Below are positions 22,505-33,152 of a stretch of 64,000 nt of DNA, piece after piece (position 1 is the stretch's first letter; every line of letters begins with the position of its first letter). The stretch is from Maratus speciosus (Eukaryota > Arthropoda > Arachnida > Araneae > Salticidae): positions 98,475,307 to 98,539,306 of the forward strand of contig OZ010800.1 in NCBI GenBank assembly GCA_963932465.1, written 5' to 3'. The notes below the pieces were generated by a model. It searched no databases and was not told the DNA's origin. It saw only the letters and a list, made by a program, of their open reading frames with translations. The position numbers and the translations under genes are program-made.

Positions 22505-23118
22505 AGGGCAATTCCATCGTAACTGACGAAACATTTTATCAACGAATTTTGTTTTCAAATCTATGTAGAAAATTTACTAATAAAGCTAGAAAAAATTTAC
22601 AATTTAAAATATTTCTTCCTAAGGTCTTTATACACAAATACCTTCAGATTATTTCAATCTCTCTTTCAGTCCCAATAATTGCAATTCAAAATTCTGTAAC
22701 TGACGTAACATGAAATATACAAACATTTTTTCTGCCTTTGCTGAAGTGTAAAATTTATCAAAACTATCCAGTTAAAAAAAGCTTTTAAATGTTCTCAAGA
22801 ACACTAAATAATGCCAAATTATAACAGTAACTTGTTTCATTAATTTCTGAATAATAAAAAAGAAAAAAAATACCATTTACACGTGTAACTGACGTAACTT
22901 TTATTGTGTAACTGACGTAATATTATGACTTTACAAAGACAAAAATGGTACTTAACTTTGTTTGTAAACAGTAATTTACAATGCCTTTTTATTAAGATTT
23001 TTCTATAGAATATAAAAATATTAAGTTTTCCAGTCTTACCCTTAAATTAAACATATTATAAATTTGATTCCACACCCCTCCTCGAAAAAAAAATGATGAT
23101 TTTCTGTGGAATTGCCCT
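22505..23118. mobile_element. 614-bp TIR element with GTAACTGACGTAA repeats
   Basis: The termini are AGGGCAATTCCA (22505-22516) and its exact reverse complement (23107-23118). Inside, the 13-mer GTAACTGACGTAA occurs three times (22696-22708, 22885-22897, 22908-22920), with a near copy GTAACTGACGAA at 22519-22530 just inside the left end. All four are on the same strand. The flanks are tatat-rich on both sides, so the target duplication is ambiguous. No reading frame is supported. Repeated subterminal motifs in such elements are often transposase-binding sites (inference). Confidence 0.75.
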
Positions 23119-23502
23119 CTATATTTCAAAATATTGACGTTTAAATATTACATATTAATAACATTTATTCTGTTATTTGCGACTCAATAAGATTTATGGG
23201 GAACTTCACTCAAGTCAGTGAATTGAAATATGTAACCATTTAAAGATGAGATAAGTTTACCTAAATATGCAGAAAAACGGATAAGGAAAATAAAAATTAT
23301 GTGTTTTAGATTAATCAAAATACAATTTTAAATTGTTGACGCTAATTAGAAATAGAAGTGAATTAAGTATATATTATTTGAAACTTTTTTAATCAACGAA
23401 CATTTCACTAAATGAAAGTTAAATTCTAGTACTAAATTCACTATCAGTAAATAACTCAAATTAATATAAAAACACAAATAAAAGAACTAAAATTTCTTGC
23501 AG
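23119..23502 (+). other. AT-rich DNA before the host exon, likely intron
   Basis: No gene is seen. The sequence leads into the acceptor ttcttgcag ending at 23502. No upstream exon of the same gene could be recognised in the window. Confidence 0.4.
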
Positions 23503-23621
23503 GTTCATACATGTGTGAAACTTCTCATATAACACCTGTACCCAGACTCGATGATCCCGACGCTGCCCTCCGCTTCGAGGTTAAAAAGATAACGAAGCTG
23601 CGTGAAATGGAAATGCAGTAA
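23503..23621 (+). CDS. Probable terminal coding exon of a host gene
   Basis: Directly after an acceptor AG (23501-23502), 119 bp with higher GC than the surroundings read in frame (phase: codons start at 23505). The peptide runs SYMCETSHITPVPRLDDPDA followed by ALRFEVKKITKLREMEMQ and ends at TAA 23619-23621. It is acidic/basic and helix-prone with no low complexity, unlike the random frames nearby. AATAAA lies 212 bp after the stop, which fits a last exon with a short 3' UTR. I do not recognise the gene. The polypyrimidine tract is weak (atttcttgcag), and the upstream exons must lie either further back in this transposon-rich DNA or outside the window. A chance open frame is possible but less likely given its composition. 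Confidence 0.55.
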
Positions 23622-23860
23622 AAATAAATAGAACGAGAAAGAATTCGACGACGGCGGTTTTGCTAAAAGGAACGGAATATTTTCGACGATATAAAATAGA
23701 AGATTTAAATGACGTATGAAAATCTTAGAAATATTTGACGATGCTAAGTAAATGAAGCCAAAGTTTGTTGCTTTTCAGCTAAATATACATTGAAAGAGTG
23801 CTAATAACTGTATTTTTGTTTTGTCTTCGTCTTAATAAATATCAGTGTTCGTCTTAGAAA
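23622..23860 (+). promoter_or_regulatory. Putative 3' UTR with AATAAA signal
   Basis: The segment after the stop at 23621 includes aataaa at 23834-23839, followed by the T/G-containing stretch cagtgttcgtcttag. This is consistent with a polyadenylation site near 23855. Transcript evidence would be needed to confirm it. Confidence 0.4.
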
Positions 23861-24155
23861 TGAGTTATGATTTATAAATAGAGTGTCATCCCACATACAT
23901 GTAATATAAAATTATTTAAAATGCATTAGAAGTACCTTAAAAATAAATTTTCAACCAAAACGTTCCAACCATCACACAGCCGTTGCGGTTAGTCGAGAAT
24001 CGTCTGTAAATATACAAACTAATTAAAACTTTTTTCAACCATCAGACTGCCGCCATTAGTGGTTACTTAAATTTCTAGCCAAAAAATTTAAATTTTGTAA
24101 AGTTAGCTACATCCCAAGGATTTTTTAAAATATGAGGCATATCCTTTTAAAATAA

Positions 24156-24545
24156 GATTTAAAATTAATCTCTGTCCTTCTCCCAAAGTTAAAAGATCTG
24201 TTAAATCGGAAAATTGATGCTGTCCAAGCAATCAGTAGATCAGGAATATACATTAAAACTTTCAAAAAATATAGTAAAGATTTCCTTTACGTATGTAGGA
24301 CGATGAGAAAATTTCGTTATAGAATAAAAGAATATGAAGCAGATCTCAGATTAAATAGACCCCATGCTGTGTTATCAAGATTAGCTCAAACTCAGCCTAT
24401 AAATGTTTATTTTAATAAATTCAAGATTTTCTTTCGTATAAATAATTACCAGGAAGTCATTATAAGAGAATCTATTGAAATAATTGCTATTAAGGATATA
24501 GCTTTTAACGGGGATGGTAACTCAGCTTCCGATTTCTCCTCACTA
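24156..24545 (+). pseudogene. Penelope-like element: GIY-YIG nuclease remnant
   Basis: Penelope-like retroelements encode a reverse transcriptase followed by a GIY-YIG endonuclease. This open stretch of 129 codons fits the end of such a protein. LPKLKDLLNRKIDAVQAIS comes first, then SGIY, and 14 residues later YVCRT where the family has Y-[VI]-G-x-T. RYRIKEYEADLRLNR follows, matching the R..EH.ad.r pattern, then INVYFNKFKIFFRINNYQE and IIRESIEI. The Gly of the YIG half and the usual His of the EH motif are replaced (C and Y), so the nuclease is probably inactive. No RT domain was found upstream. The ATG at 24303 is internal and not a true start. The remnant ends at TAA 24549 or just before, inside a fold-back. 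Confidence 0.7.
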
Positions 24546-24950
24546 ATGTAAAGTCTATGGACATTTGATGCATTCGTATATTTAAAATATCTCCTCGGGA
24601 AATTAATATTTTTAACTTCTATTGTTTGTGTACTCTTCCTAAAAGATATCCATTTTCTTCTTATTTCTCAAAATATTTCTAAAGAATAGACTTAATTTTA
24701 TATGATGTGTTAAAATCTTATTCACAGTTCGCCCGCTTTTAACACATAAAATAGTAAATTCAGCATATATTTTGGAAATACTTTGAAAGCTAAGAAAGAA
24801 AGAGACATCCTTTTAAGAAGAGTACACAGAAAAAATATGGTAAAAATATGAATTCCCCGAGAAGAATTTTTAAATATACGAATGCATCAAATGTCTATAG
24901 ACTTAACATTACGGAGGATAATTCTGAAGCTGATTGACCCGCATCCTTAA
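24500..24950. repeat. Fold-back of the Penelope-like 3' end
   Basis: The sequence 24500-24720 is repeated as its reverse complement at about 24735-24950. Shared landmarks are ctatggacatttgatgcatt, cgtatatttaaa, ctcgggaa and tgtactctt. Because the palindrome includes the end of the nuclease frame, it looks like two Penelope tails joined head to head. Inverted partial copies are common for this class. Confidence 0.65.
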
Positions 24951-25299
24951 CGATGCACTATCATACTATATCCACAGAGTTTGGAAGGAGTTGCAGCATA
25001 ATGGATGAAACATTGTTTTGTTAGAAATTTGAATACCTTTATCTTATCTGCAGTACAACTCTTAAATTACAATGATCTTCTAGACTATTCTTGCATAAGT
25101 GCATAAAAGTAACATTTAAATAATCACTAATGACGGCCATGCGATGTCTGAAAACGCTTTTCTTTTTAATGCATTTTAAGATATTTCGAATGTATTTTAA
25201 ATACTTTTATGTTATGTGTATGCACCTACAAGTAATTTTAATGCATTTATTTGATCATTAATATTAGCTGGGTGAATTAGGTCGTCCAGTTTCATCCAG

Positions 25300-25370
25300 G
25301 ATGACTCTGTTGGCAGAGAATTGGCTGCTTCATCTAATAGATGCCTGGTTCGAATTCTGGTACGGACAAT
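25300..25370 (+). tRNA. tRNA-like pseudogene or SINE head
   Basis: tggcagagaattggc resembles a D-arm/A box, and ggttcgaattc at 25347-25357 is a near-consensus B box, about 36 nt apart. The anticodon arm is not normal (catct-aat-agatg) and the acceptor stem pairs poorly. This is therefore a pseudogene or the Pol III promoter of a SINE, not a working tRNA. Confidence 0.4.
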
Positions 25371-25518
25371 TTTCACCTACTTTGGAAATTTACAATTCAT
25401 ATTATTTATTTACCAGTTGAATAATTGCGTTTAAAAAGCAATCTAATATGATGTCATAGTTGTTAATATTGAGATAGAAATAATATCTGAAATGTTCAGT
25501 AACTGTTTTTAAAGAGGC

Positions 25519-25672
25519 TGTAAATGAATTACAAAACGAAAATTTGAGGAAGAACTTTCACTCTTGCAAATAGTGCCTACATTGGTACTGTCTGTCCTGT
25601 AAATGAATTACAAAAGGAAAATTTGAGGAAGAACTTTCACTCTTGCAAATGGTGCCTACATTTGATTTCGGA
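25519..25672. repeat. 79-bp tandem duplication
   Basis: tgtaaatgaattacaaaacg at 25519 is repeated at 25598 with only a few differences through gcaaatggtgcctacatt. The near identity indicates a recent duplication. No gene is involved. Confidence 0.85.
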
Positions 25673-26943
25673 AGTTACATGGCGGTGAATCAAGGGTCGT
25701 TCCCATATGTGATTGTGGCATCTTACGGTGTTGCGGATACTTATATAGTCAAGAGACAATGAACTTGGAAAAGAAATAATGATGGTTAAAAAAAAAAATA
25801 ATAATAATTAGAACATTGTGAATATGATCTATGGATCAAGAGTGTACAATTAGCAGCAACGGTGAAGCAGTACACTCCTGTCTGCGAAATAAATATTTCA
25901 CATTTCTATGACACTATCATTAGGAAGATTAAATTATTTAGAAAGACTAATATTGTAGTTGTTCTAGACGATACATAGAACGAGTGGACTTTATACATGG
26001 AAGAAAATTTACGTGTGCAAATATGAGGCTACAGAAGCAAAGTGTATAAGTCCATATATCATTATCAAAAGTATCTCTTGTAGTTCTTACAGATTCATAG
26101 GCCACTTGCACTAAATTTTACTCATATTTTAACGTTAGGATATTATTATTATTTTATTGCACAGCAAAATGTCAGAAAATGCATCTCCAATTTGTTTTCA
26201 TGAGAAGACAAATTTGATCCATTATGGTTCTTATCGCCTGTAGATTAATGTACTGGAAAGCAAATTGATTCCTTTAGATATTAAAATATCTAAAGATTAT
26301 TGTTACTTATTTTAAGTTGATAATCAATCTTGAAGTTTATTACAAAAGGTAAACTTTTGTCTTCTCTATCAATAAAATTTTTTAACGACCCGTGTGATTG
26401 GTAGAATTTATCCGATCTTAAACAGTATAGAAAATTAAACTTAATGTAATCAGACTAGATGTTATCAATCGCTAAAATTAACGAAATCAGACGTGCCCAG
26501 TGCTTTGTGGAATATTTCATTGATATGTATGGCCAAAAATCCATCTCGTAAAAATGAATTCATCTTAAAGATGAATTGTTCAGGATCCATGTAATACAAC
26601 TCTGCCCCCCCACAAGAAAACAATAATCGTTTTTATTAGTCGATTCTAGATTTTTGTCTTCAATGCCTTGACTTTAAATAATTTTTCAAAGCGCTATTTC
26701 TTTTATTTCGAAAGTAAATATCTTAATTTTAATAAATATATGACATCTAATTGTTATAAGTAATGGAGTAGAAGACAAGTGATCAAAGAATTTTGATACC
26801 CTTATTGAGATATCATTAGTTGTAATAGTAATAATAATAATTTAAAATAATTTATATTACTTTTCTCATCTCCAAAAGTTAAATCTTTTAGTTATATTTG
26901 CAAACATTTCTAAAAAGAATTTCTAATAATAAATGTTGACACA
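25673..26943. other. AT-rich non-coding DNA
   Basis: No exon, RNA gene or transposon is recognisable. Only scattered low-complexity runs are seen. Confidence 0.35.
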
Positions 26944-27195
26944 CTATTTCTAATTGCTAAAAAGATGTAAGATTGAAACTTAAAAAAGTAAAATAGTTTT
27001 AATTGACTGTTGACATCATCCAGACTCAATTTCAAAGCAAATAAATAATGATATTTAGAAATTGCCCTGACTATGATACAATGAATTAAAACGCCACCAT
27101 TCAGTTTTTCATGTAACGCACGTTACTTTTTTTTTAAATTTTACTTGGATATTTATTTTTATTTTCTAAACCCTTGAGTACCTCGATCCACAGTT
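26944..27195 (+). repeat. Interspersed repeat, inverted partner of 34305-34562
   Basis: About 250 bp match the reverse complement of 34305-34562. Shared landmarks are taaaatagtttta, gactgttgacat, aataatgatatt, aacgccaccattca, ttttcatgta and aacccttgagtacctcga. The copies face each other 7.4 kb apart. No TIR or coding sequence defines the family. Confidence 0.65.
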
Positions 27196-27219
27196 TAGTA
27201 TGCTGATTGATGTCGTATC

Positions 27220-28745
27220 GGGATCATTCCACGTAAAATGAGCATAAAAAAAAAAGTCGTGGCCACATACTAACCAATTTTAATAAAATCCGATGCGCAG
27301 GTTCAGTTCATATTCAAGTAATGCTCTGCAAAATATTTTGACAAAAAATAAATTTTTTAGCAGTTTTGGACATTCAAAAAACTTGTGATATAGTTGGCAT
27401 GTGCGCAATCGTCCAAAGTTGCAAGTTTGAGGTTCTGTTTCTTGAAAACTTTTTAACAGAAAGGAATTTTTTTTATAATATTTTTAAACTCTGAAAAATT
27501 ATCTTCTTATTTCCTGAGTAATAATAATCTAGTAACACCATGATTATTTATAAATTGGTTGAAAAATTGAAAATTTTTGAATTTTGAGAAAATTAGAAAC
27601 GTTATAAAAATCAAAGGAATTAAAAAACCTCTGTGAAATTAATGCCTGATGTAGTATGTCATATGTAGATCGAATTCCCCAAGTTTCAAAGTGACCATTT
27701 ATTTCCTTCATCTTCAAAAAAACTTAGAAACTTAAAAAAAATTACAAAATCATGATTTTTGCTCTTCTGTATAAGAAAAAAATAAATAAAAGACAGGCCC
27801 GACATTAACAATATTGCACACACATAAAGATTAATAAGTCCATGATACGTTAAAAAAAAATTCAAGATTGCCTTTTGATTCCTGACATAAGAAAAATTGG
27901 TTCAAAATAGTAATGTTTTCTACATTCCATTCGCTATACCTCTTTGAATTCGCCCGCGTATCTTAAAATATTGCACGATTTCATGGGAAAACAAATTTAG
28001 TGCTGCCATCTAGTTTTTTTATTTGAATCTAGAATTGATATATAGTTTTTCGTTTAGCTCAGTAAGTTCTTTCTACTCTAATTTAAAATTATCTTGAGGC
28101 AAAAATAAACTGAAAGCAAGAATAAAAGTTTCTGTATTTAAAGTATACACATTTATCTGTAATATCAAATAATTTAAAAGTATAATAAAGCTTTCCTTGA
28201 CTTAGAAAAAAGTGATAGAAATATTGCATTTTACCCTCAACATTTTTTATATTTATTTTTTTTCATTGAGGAATAAAAAAGGCAAGAATGAAACTTTCGA
28301 TATTTCAAATATATACTTTTAACTATAAGGTGTAGCAATTTGCAGCTTGTCAAGTCTGTCCTTCGTGTGTAAAGGATTAATAGAAATATTGCTTTTTTCC
28401 CTCAAAAATTTTCAAAAATATTTTTTTTTCTCGATACGAAATAAAAATACAATTACTAACTTACGCCAGTTTGTTAATTATCATTCATTTCTAATTATAA
28501 ATAATTTTTAATGTATTCTTTACATTCCTAAGGCTAATAATCGAAATTGAAATTTTAAGCACGTAGACAATACCTCGATTTTGCATTCACTTTTAATGTA
28601 AATTTTAATACTTAAATTAACAATCCAGAAATCTATTATTTTACATTAACTCATAAATAGATATGATCTACTTATAGACTGATTTTGATTAAAATCTGTG
28701 ACATGTGTGACACAGCTGATTTGCTCATTTTGCATGGAATGACCC
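27220..28745. mobile_element. 1.5-kb TIR element, GGGTCATTCC ends
   Basis: The left end gggatcattccacgtaaaa and the right end, reading gggtcattccatgcaaaat on the opposite strand, form imperfect inverted repeats of about 25 bp that both continue to atgagca. The interior is AT-rich without a recognisable transposase. A target duplication could not be fixed because the flanks (cgtatc and atatgt) share only short words. It is a non-autonomous element of unknown superfamily. Confidence 0.6.
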
Positions 28746-30049
28746 ATATGTTATTTTTACGTGTTATAATCTCTACTAGAAAGGTAGCCCGTCAAAAATG
28801 ACGGAGATTTAGATATAAAGATATATACAACTCATGTGCAAGAATATGAGTTTTCTCGTTTGTTCCGCAGTGATAGATGAAAATAACACATTTTAAGAAC
28901 GAAACACATTTATGAATAACTGTGTACAGTAGAAGATCACTAATCTGCACAGTTTCGTTCCAAGTGTTCTTCAGATTTGAGGATTTTTGCGGTCATGTAT
29001 GTCTATTCAGTCTTTGTTTACATTTTTTTAAATTTATATATTGGACAATTTAGATTGTTAAGCCTTAAAAATAAATAAATTACACACTTGAAGTAAGGTA
29101 AAAACTATTAAATTATCGTATACGATTTCATGAAATGGTATTATATGGTATTATATGTGTGTGCTTCACGATCTTGGTTACGACTTTGGCGAAATTGGCT
29201 GCAACTTGTCATAATTCTAATAGTGTGGGCCTCTATAACAAAAAAGTAACCAGTTTTTAGTAAAATTTCTGATATAAAGTAGTTTTCAAAAACTTGTGTA
29301 AAACTGCAGACCGTTCTCATGTTATGCCAGTCCTGGGAATAATATTTCTAACACTGAAGAGTTTCCATGTATATGTGGAACTTAGAAAAGCTTCTCCAAA
29401 AGAAAGGTCCTGAAATGACATTGTAATTCCTCTAACTTCAAACTTTAATCGGGCCCTGATGTTGTTTACTGAAATCTAATAAATACAGTTATTTTGAATA
29501 TTACAACAGAATTAAACAGCTAAACTTATTTAACTTAAACTCACTGTTACTTCCCGATGTTATTTTTTAGTATTAAGAAAGAAAATTATTTAATTTTTTT
29601 AAATCATGCACATTTATATTTTTTTTCCCGTTTTTAATAACTAAATAATGAAAAAAATATGCTTTTGTTCTGATCCCATAAATATGACAATAAAATAATG
29701 TAACTAAGAGACATTGCAAAATTAAATCTTTGTGATTTCAAACCATAAACAAATGATACCGCCACCATTTTACCTACTATGACGTCATTAGAATATTGTC
29801 CATTGATTGTTGGAGAACTTACTTTCTGAATGATTACCTCAGAGATTTAATATTTTCTGCAGTTCACGATGAATAAATCACTTGTGTTTGTTTAGGTTTA
29901 TGGAATGAGACATTAAGTCGTGAACCTAATTTCAACTAAAGTTAGCCAAGGATATATGTATTTTTAATCGAAATTAAAAACAATGCTTTGATCTCGAAAT
30001 AAAAAGTTTTAGTTTGTATAATTGGTCATTTCTGTTAATTAGTTATTTA
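28746..30049. other. AT-rich non-coding DNA
   Basis: Nothing could be assigned. It includes cccgtcaaaaatgacggaga near 28790, which contains a short palindrome. Confidence 0.35.
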
Positions 30050-30715
30050 GGTACTTTTCCATTATAGCGCATTTTTAAAAAAAGCTTGGTGTAATTCGGG
30101 CATCAGAAAGTGAGATATGTTGCCAAAATATACAGCTATGAAAACAAATCTAATGAACTTTTATTTTTGTTTATATATGCACTTATATACATAAAAAAAT
30201 CGTTTCTAAATATATATAATATTTTTTTATATACAAATTACGGCACAGATTTCAGATATGAACCGGGATACCTATGGTTCTAAAATGGTGTTATTTTGCC
30301 AGCTATCGTTTTTTATTTATTAATAAATTGTTTATTTACTTTTATTTTCTGTTCTTAAATTATATAAACTGTTTTGTTCTATAGTTGTTATTCAAACTTT
30401 TATTTATTTATAGTTATTTCCTTTTCAAAATGATAGCAAATAATTTAAAAATATATAAGTAACTGGTATTCGAAAGCGAGATTTCTGCCGAATTGGCGTC
30501 AGAGAAAAATCACGCCAACGCCGATGCGTATATGACATCTGTGCAAAAATTACTTCTGTTTCTTTATAAAAATGGGTAAATAGCTTTTTTTTTACATTAA
30601 ATAAATTGTATACATGTGTAAAAAACTGCTTGTAAGTATGAAGCAGTAAATAGGTTGTCAGAAAATATGTTGGCAAACTTTTTTCTCGCCACGAAACTTT
30701 TCTCCGAAGTATTGT
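30050..30715. mobile_element. Small TIR element, copy 1 (interrupted)
   Basis: It begins ggtacttttccattatagcg and shares tttggtgtaatt(c/t)gggcatc, cagaaagtgagat and cagctatgaaaacaaa with the copy at 31602-33720. It is interrupted by another MITE at 30242-30544 and its right end is degraded near 30710. It has no coding sequence. Confidence 0.55.
30242..30544. mobile_element. GGCACAG MITE, copy A
   Basis: The left end ggcacagatttcagatatg and the right end atatgacatctgtgc form the TIR. The flanks caaattac and aaaattac match at 7 of 8 positions once the last TIR base is treated as changed. Non-coding. Three relatives lie at 31344, 32618 and 51573. Confidence 0.65.
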
Positions 30716-31343
30716 ACGTACATAAGCAATGATTGCTAGAAATGCATTTTTAATTATGATATGCGGTTTTATGTTTCACTACACTTATGCATACTATACC
30801 GTGTGTATAAATGCTACAGTTCATATGCAGGGCTACACAAAAAAATCGTAAGGGTTACTGAGTATGAGATTAAATTGCTTAAAGGTGGTTTTTAAAGGAG
30901 TTATGCAGTTTTACGCTGAACTGCATTTACATTACTAAGAAATCTTTGTAGAATATAGATAAATTGCTATACAGGGTCACGCAAAGAGTTGGATACATAA
31001 CCGTCTATGGATGATAATATCTGGAAATATGATTTCAGAAGCTTTAAGAGTAAATTAAATTAAATTTTAGCTAAATAGTGGCATATAATAACGGTACTAT
31101 TGGCTATGAACGGTAACTGCTGAAATCAATTTTTAAAAAAGTTTATGCGTTTTCTAAAATGTTTACTTAGTTATCTTATTTACCTTATTTCCCTAAATAA
31201 CGAAGTTTTGTTAAAGCATTCAGGATGTGTTGGAAAGTGTTTCATATTCTATGCTTAACGCATGATTTTTCTTTCTTCTTTAACCTTATTTTGCATTTAT
31301 TTTATTCTTAATTTTTAGTCTTATACTGCTTTATAGAAACTTT
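30716..31343. other. AT-rich non-coding DNA
   Basis: No feature could be assigned between the two small transposons. Confidence 0.35.
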
Positions 31344-31505
31344 GGCACAGTTGTCATATATACCCCATATTGGAGCGATTTTTTCCGACGCCAATTTGGC
31401 GAAAACATCAATAGCATAAACAGCAACATCCGGGTTACCATATCAAGCAAAATAACGACACTTTGGCGACAGTTAAGTACCTGTTGTGTATATGACATCT
31501 CTGCC
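31344..31505. mobile_element. GGCACAG MITE, copy B, with 8-bp TSD
   Basis: The 162-bp element starts ggcacagttgtcatata and ends tatgacatctctgcc. Identical 8-mers gaaacttt flank it (31336-31343 and 31506-31513). It contains ccgacgccaatttggcgaaa and an internal ccgggttaccat block shared with the copy at 32618. The 8-bp duplication would suit Merlin, hAT or P-type transposition. Confidence 0.85.
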
Positions 31506-32238
31506 GAAACTTTAATATTTAATGTTTAAACTCTTCGCTCCACTCACTTTGCATATAGTATAAATTATAACACAGATAGCGCAAAATAATAGACAGTTTG
31601 ATACTTTTCCACTGTAGGGGCTTTGGCGTTTTTTAAAAAAAGTTTGGTGTAATTTGGGCATCAGAAAGTGAGATTTGGGTACTTTTCCGTTATGCGGATA
31701 CCATTCTCGCCAAGCGTAATAGTTGGCGCAAAATGAAAATCACGTGAATTGAGGCATTTGAAAAATAAAAGAAAAAATATTGTCGTACTAAAGTGAGCAT
31801 TTAAAAAATATAACATTTGAAAATTTCAGACTCTTGCGAACTATTTCATTAAATCACAAATATATCCTTAAAATAATTGAACAAATAACTGTTATAAAAT
31901 AAAGCAATAAAATAAAACTCATATTAAACTGCTGGCATAAAATTACAAATATCTTTTAGCATTTTGAAATAATTGGCGCATTAGCATACATAGGTACTTT
32001 TCCGTTATACGGACAGCATGCCAAAATGTATGCTAATACGCCAATTATTTCAACCCTGATCGTAGATTTTTATTGTAAACCATGCGAAACATTGTGATTT
32101 GTTATTTATGAAACGTGAATCACGTGAATGATTATTGTTTAACCTTAACCTTGGAAAGCTTTTTAATCTGCTATTAATCGAATTAAAAATGCTTTTTTTT
32201 TAATAAAGTTGTAGTTTACTTTTACTGCTGATGCTGAG

Positions 32239-32609
32239 ATGGATTTTATCATTTGGCAATTACCAGATGATGAGAAAGTTGTGATAAAACTGTTTCAGGA
32301 ATTTGGAATTCTGCATAATAAAAGATTGTGTTCAAAAAATCATGAAATGAAATTATGGATGAGTTCTGGAAATCCGAAATTGAGTTGTAGCTTACGATCA
32401 TACGAAGAAAGCGCAGGAATACGACAAAAAACTTGGTTTAAAGGATCGCGGGTGTCTTTTCTTAATGCTTTGAGGATTATATATTTATCGTGCAAAGAGT
32501 TGACATCGATTGAGTTTTGTGAGCTGCAACTTGATATGAACCACAACACAACAGTGGAATGGAATAGTTATTCGAGAGGTTTGTGCAAATGCTTTATGTT
32601 CACGACCAA
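32239..32609 (+). pseudogene. Merlin transposase, N-terminal part
   Basis: The ATG at 32239 opens 124 codons. CSKNHEMKLWMSSGNPKLS fits the zinc-ribbon-like start of ISXO2-type transposases, although its second Cys pair is weak (CSLR). GIRQKTWFKGSRVSFLNALR, then IYLSCKELTSIEFCE and MNHNTTVEWNSYSR, follow as in Merlin. A one-base frameshift near 32570 moves the frame. After it, CSRPNRK can be read up to the MITE insertion at 32618. The catalytic domain continues on the other side of the MITE. Confidence 0.8.
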
Positions 32610-32617
32610 ATAGAAAA

Positions 32618-32810
32618 GGCACAGATGTCATACTCGCCCCATATTGGCGCGATTTTTTTCGGTTGCCAATTTGGCGAAAACTTCAACAGCATAAATAACA
32701 TAATCCGGGTTACCACATCAAGCAAAATAACGACACTTTGGTGTCAGTTGCGTATATGACATTGGCGTCAGAAAAAAAATCGCACCATAAGATCTGTGAA
32801 AATCTGTGCC
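32618..32810. mobile_element. GGCACAG MITE, copy C, inside Merlin transposase
   Basis: The 193-bp MITE runs from ggcacagatgtcatactcgc to gaaaatctgtgcc and is flanked by the exact 8-bp duplication atagaaaa (32610-32617 and 32811-32818). Removing one duplicate puts the codons on both sides in one frame, so the insertion happened in a Merlin copy whose frame was still readable here. Confidence 0.9.
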
Positions 32811-32818
32811 ATAGAAAA

Positions 32819-33152
32819 ATCGGTGGACCTAATAAAATTATAGAAATAGATGAAAGTCTTGTATTATTTATACAGATTGCTGGAAAGGATATAAAACAGA
32901 GGAACTGCTAAGTGCTGGTTATGATCATTTCACAGTAAATCACAAATACAATTTTGTCGACCCTAATACTGGATGTCATACTCCAAATGTTGAGAGATTA
33001 TGGGGCATCGCAAAATGGCGCAACAAAAGACATCGGGGAGTCATCATTTAGAGTCGTATCTCATAGATTTTATGTGGCGACGCCTTCATTCAAAAAATGA
33101 AATGTTTACTGCAATGCTGAAAGATATTTATAATTTTATGGCAGCAGTTTAA
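32819..33152 (+). pseudogene. Merlin transposase, catalytic part, internally deleted
   Basis: Just after the MITE, IGGPNKIIEIDESL carries the first catalytic Asp. The family then has roughly 90 residues before the second Asp, but here TDCWKGYKTEELLSAGYDHF follows within a few codons and in another frame, so a deletion of about 250 bp is inferred. VDPNTGCHTPNVERLWGIAK, with the Glu of the triad, and WRNKRHRG follow. A last frameshift precedes SYLIDFMWRRLHSKNEMF and the TAA at 33150-33152. The order of motifs makes the Merlin/ISXO2 assignment secure, and the protein cannot function. Confidence 0.8.
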
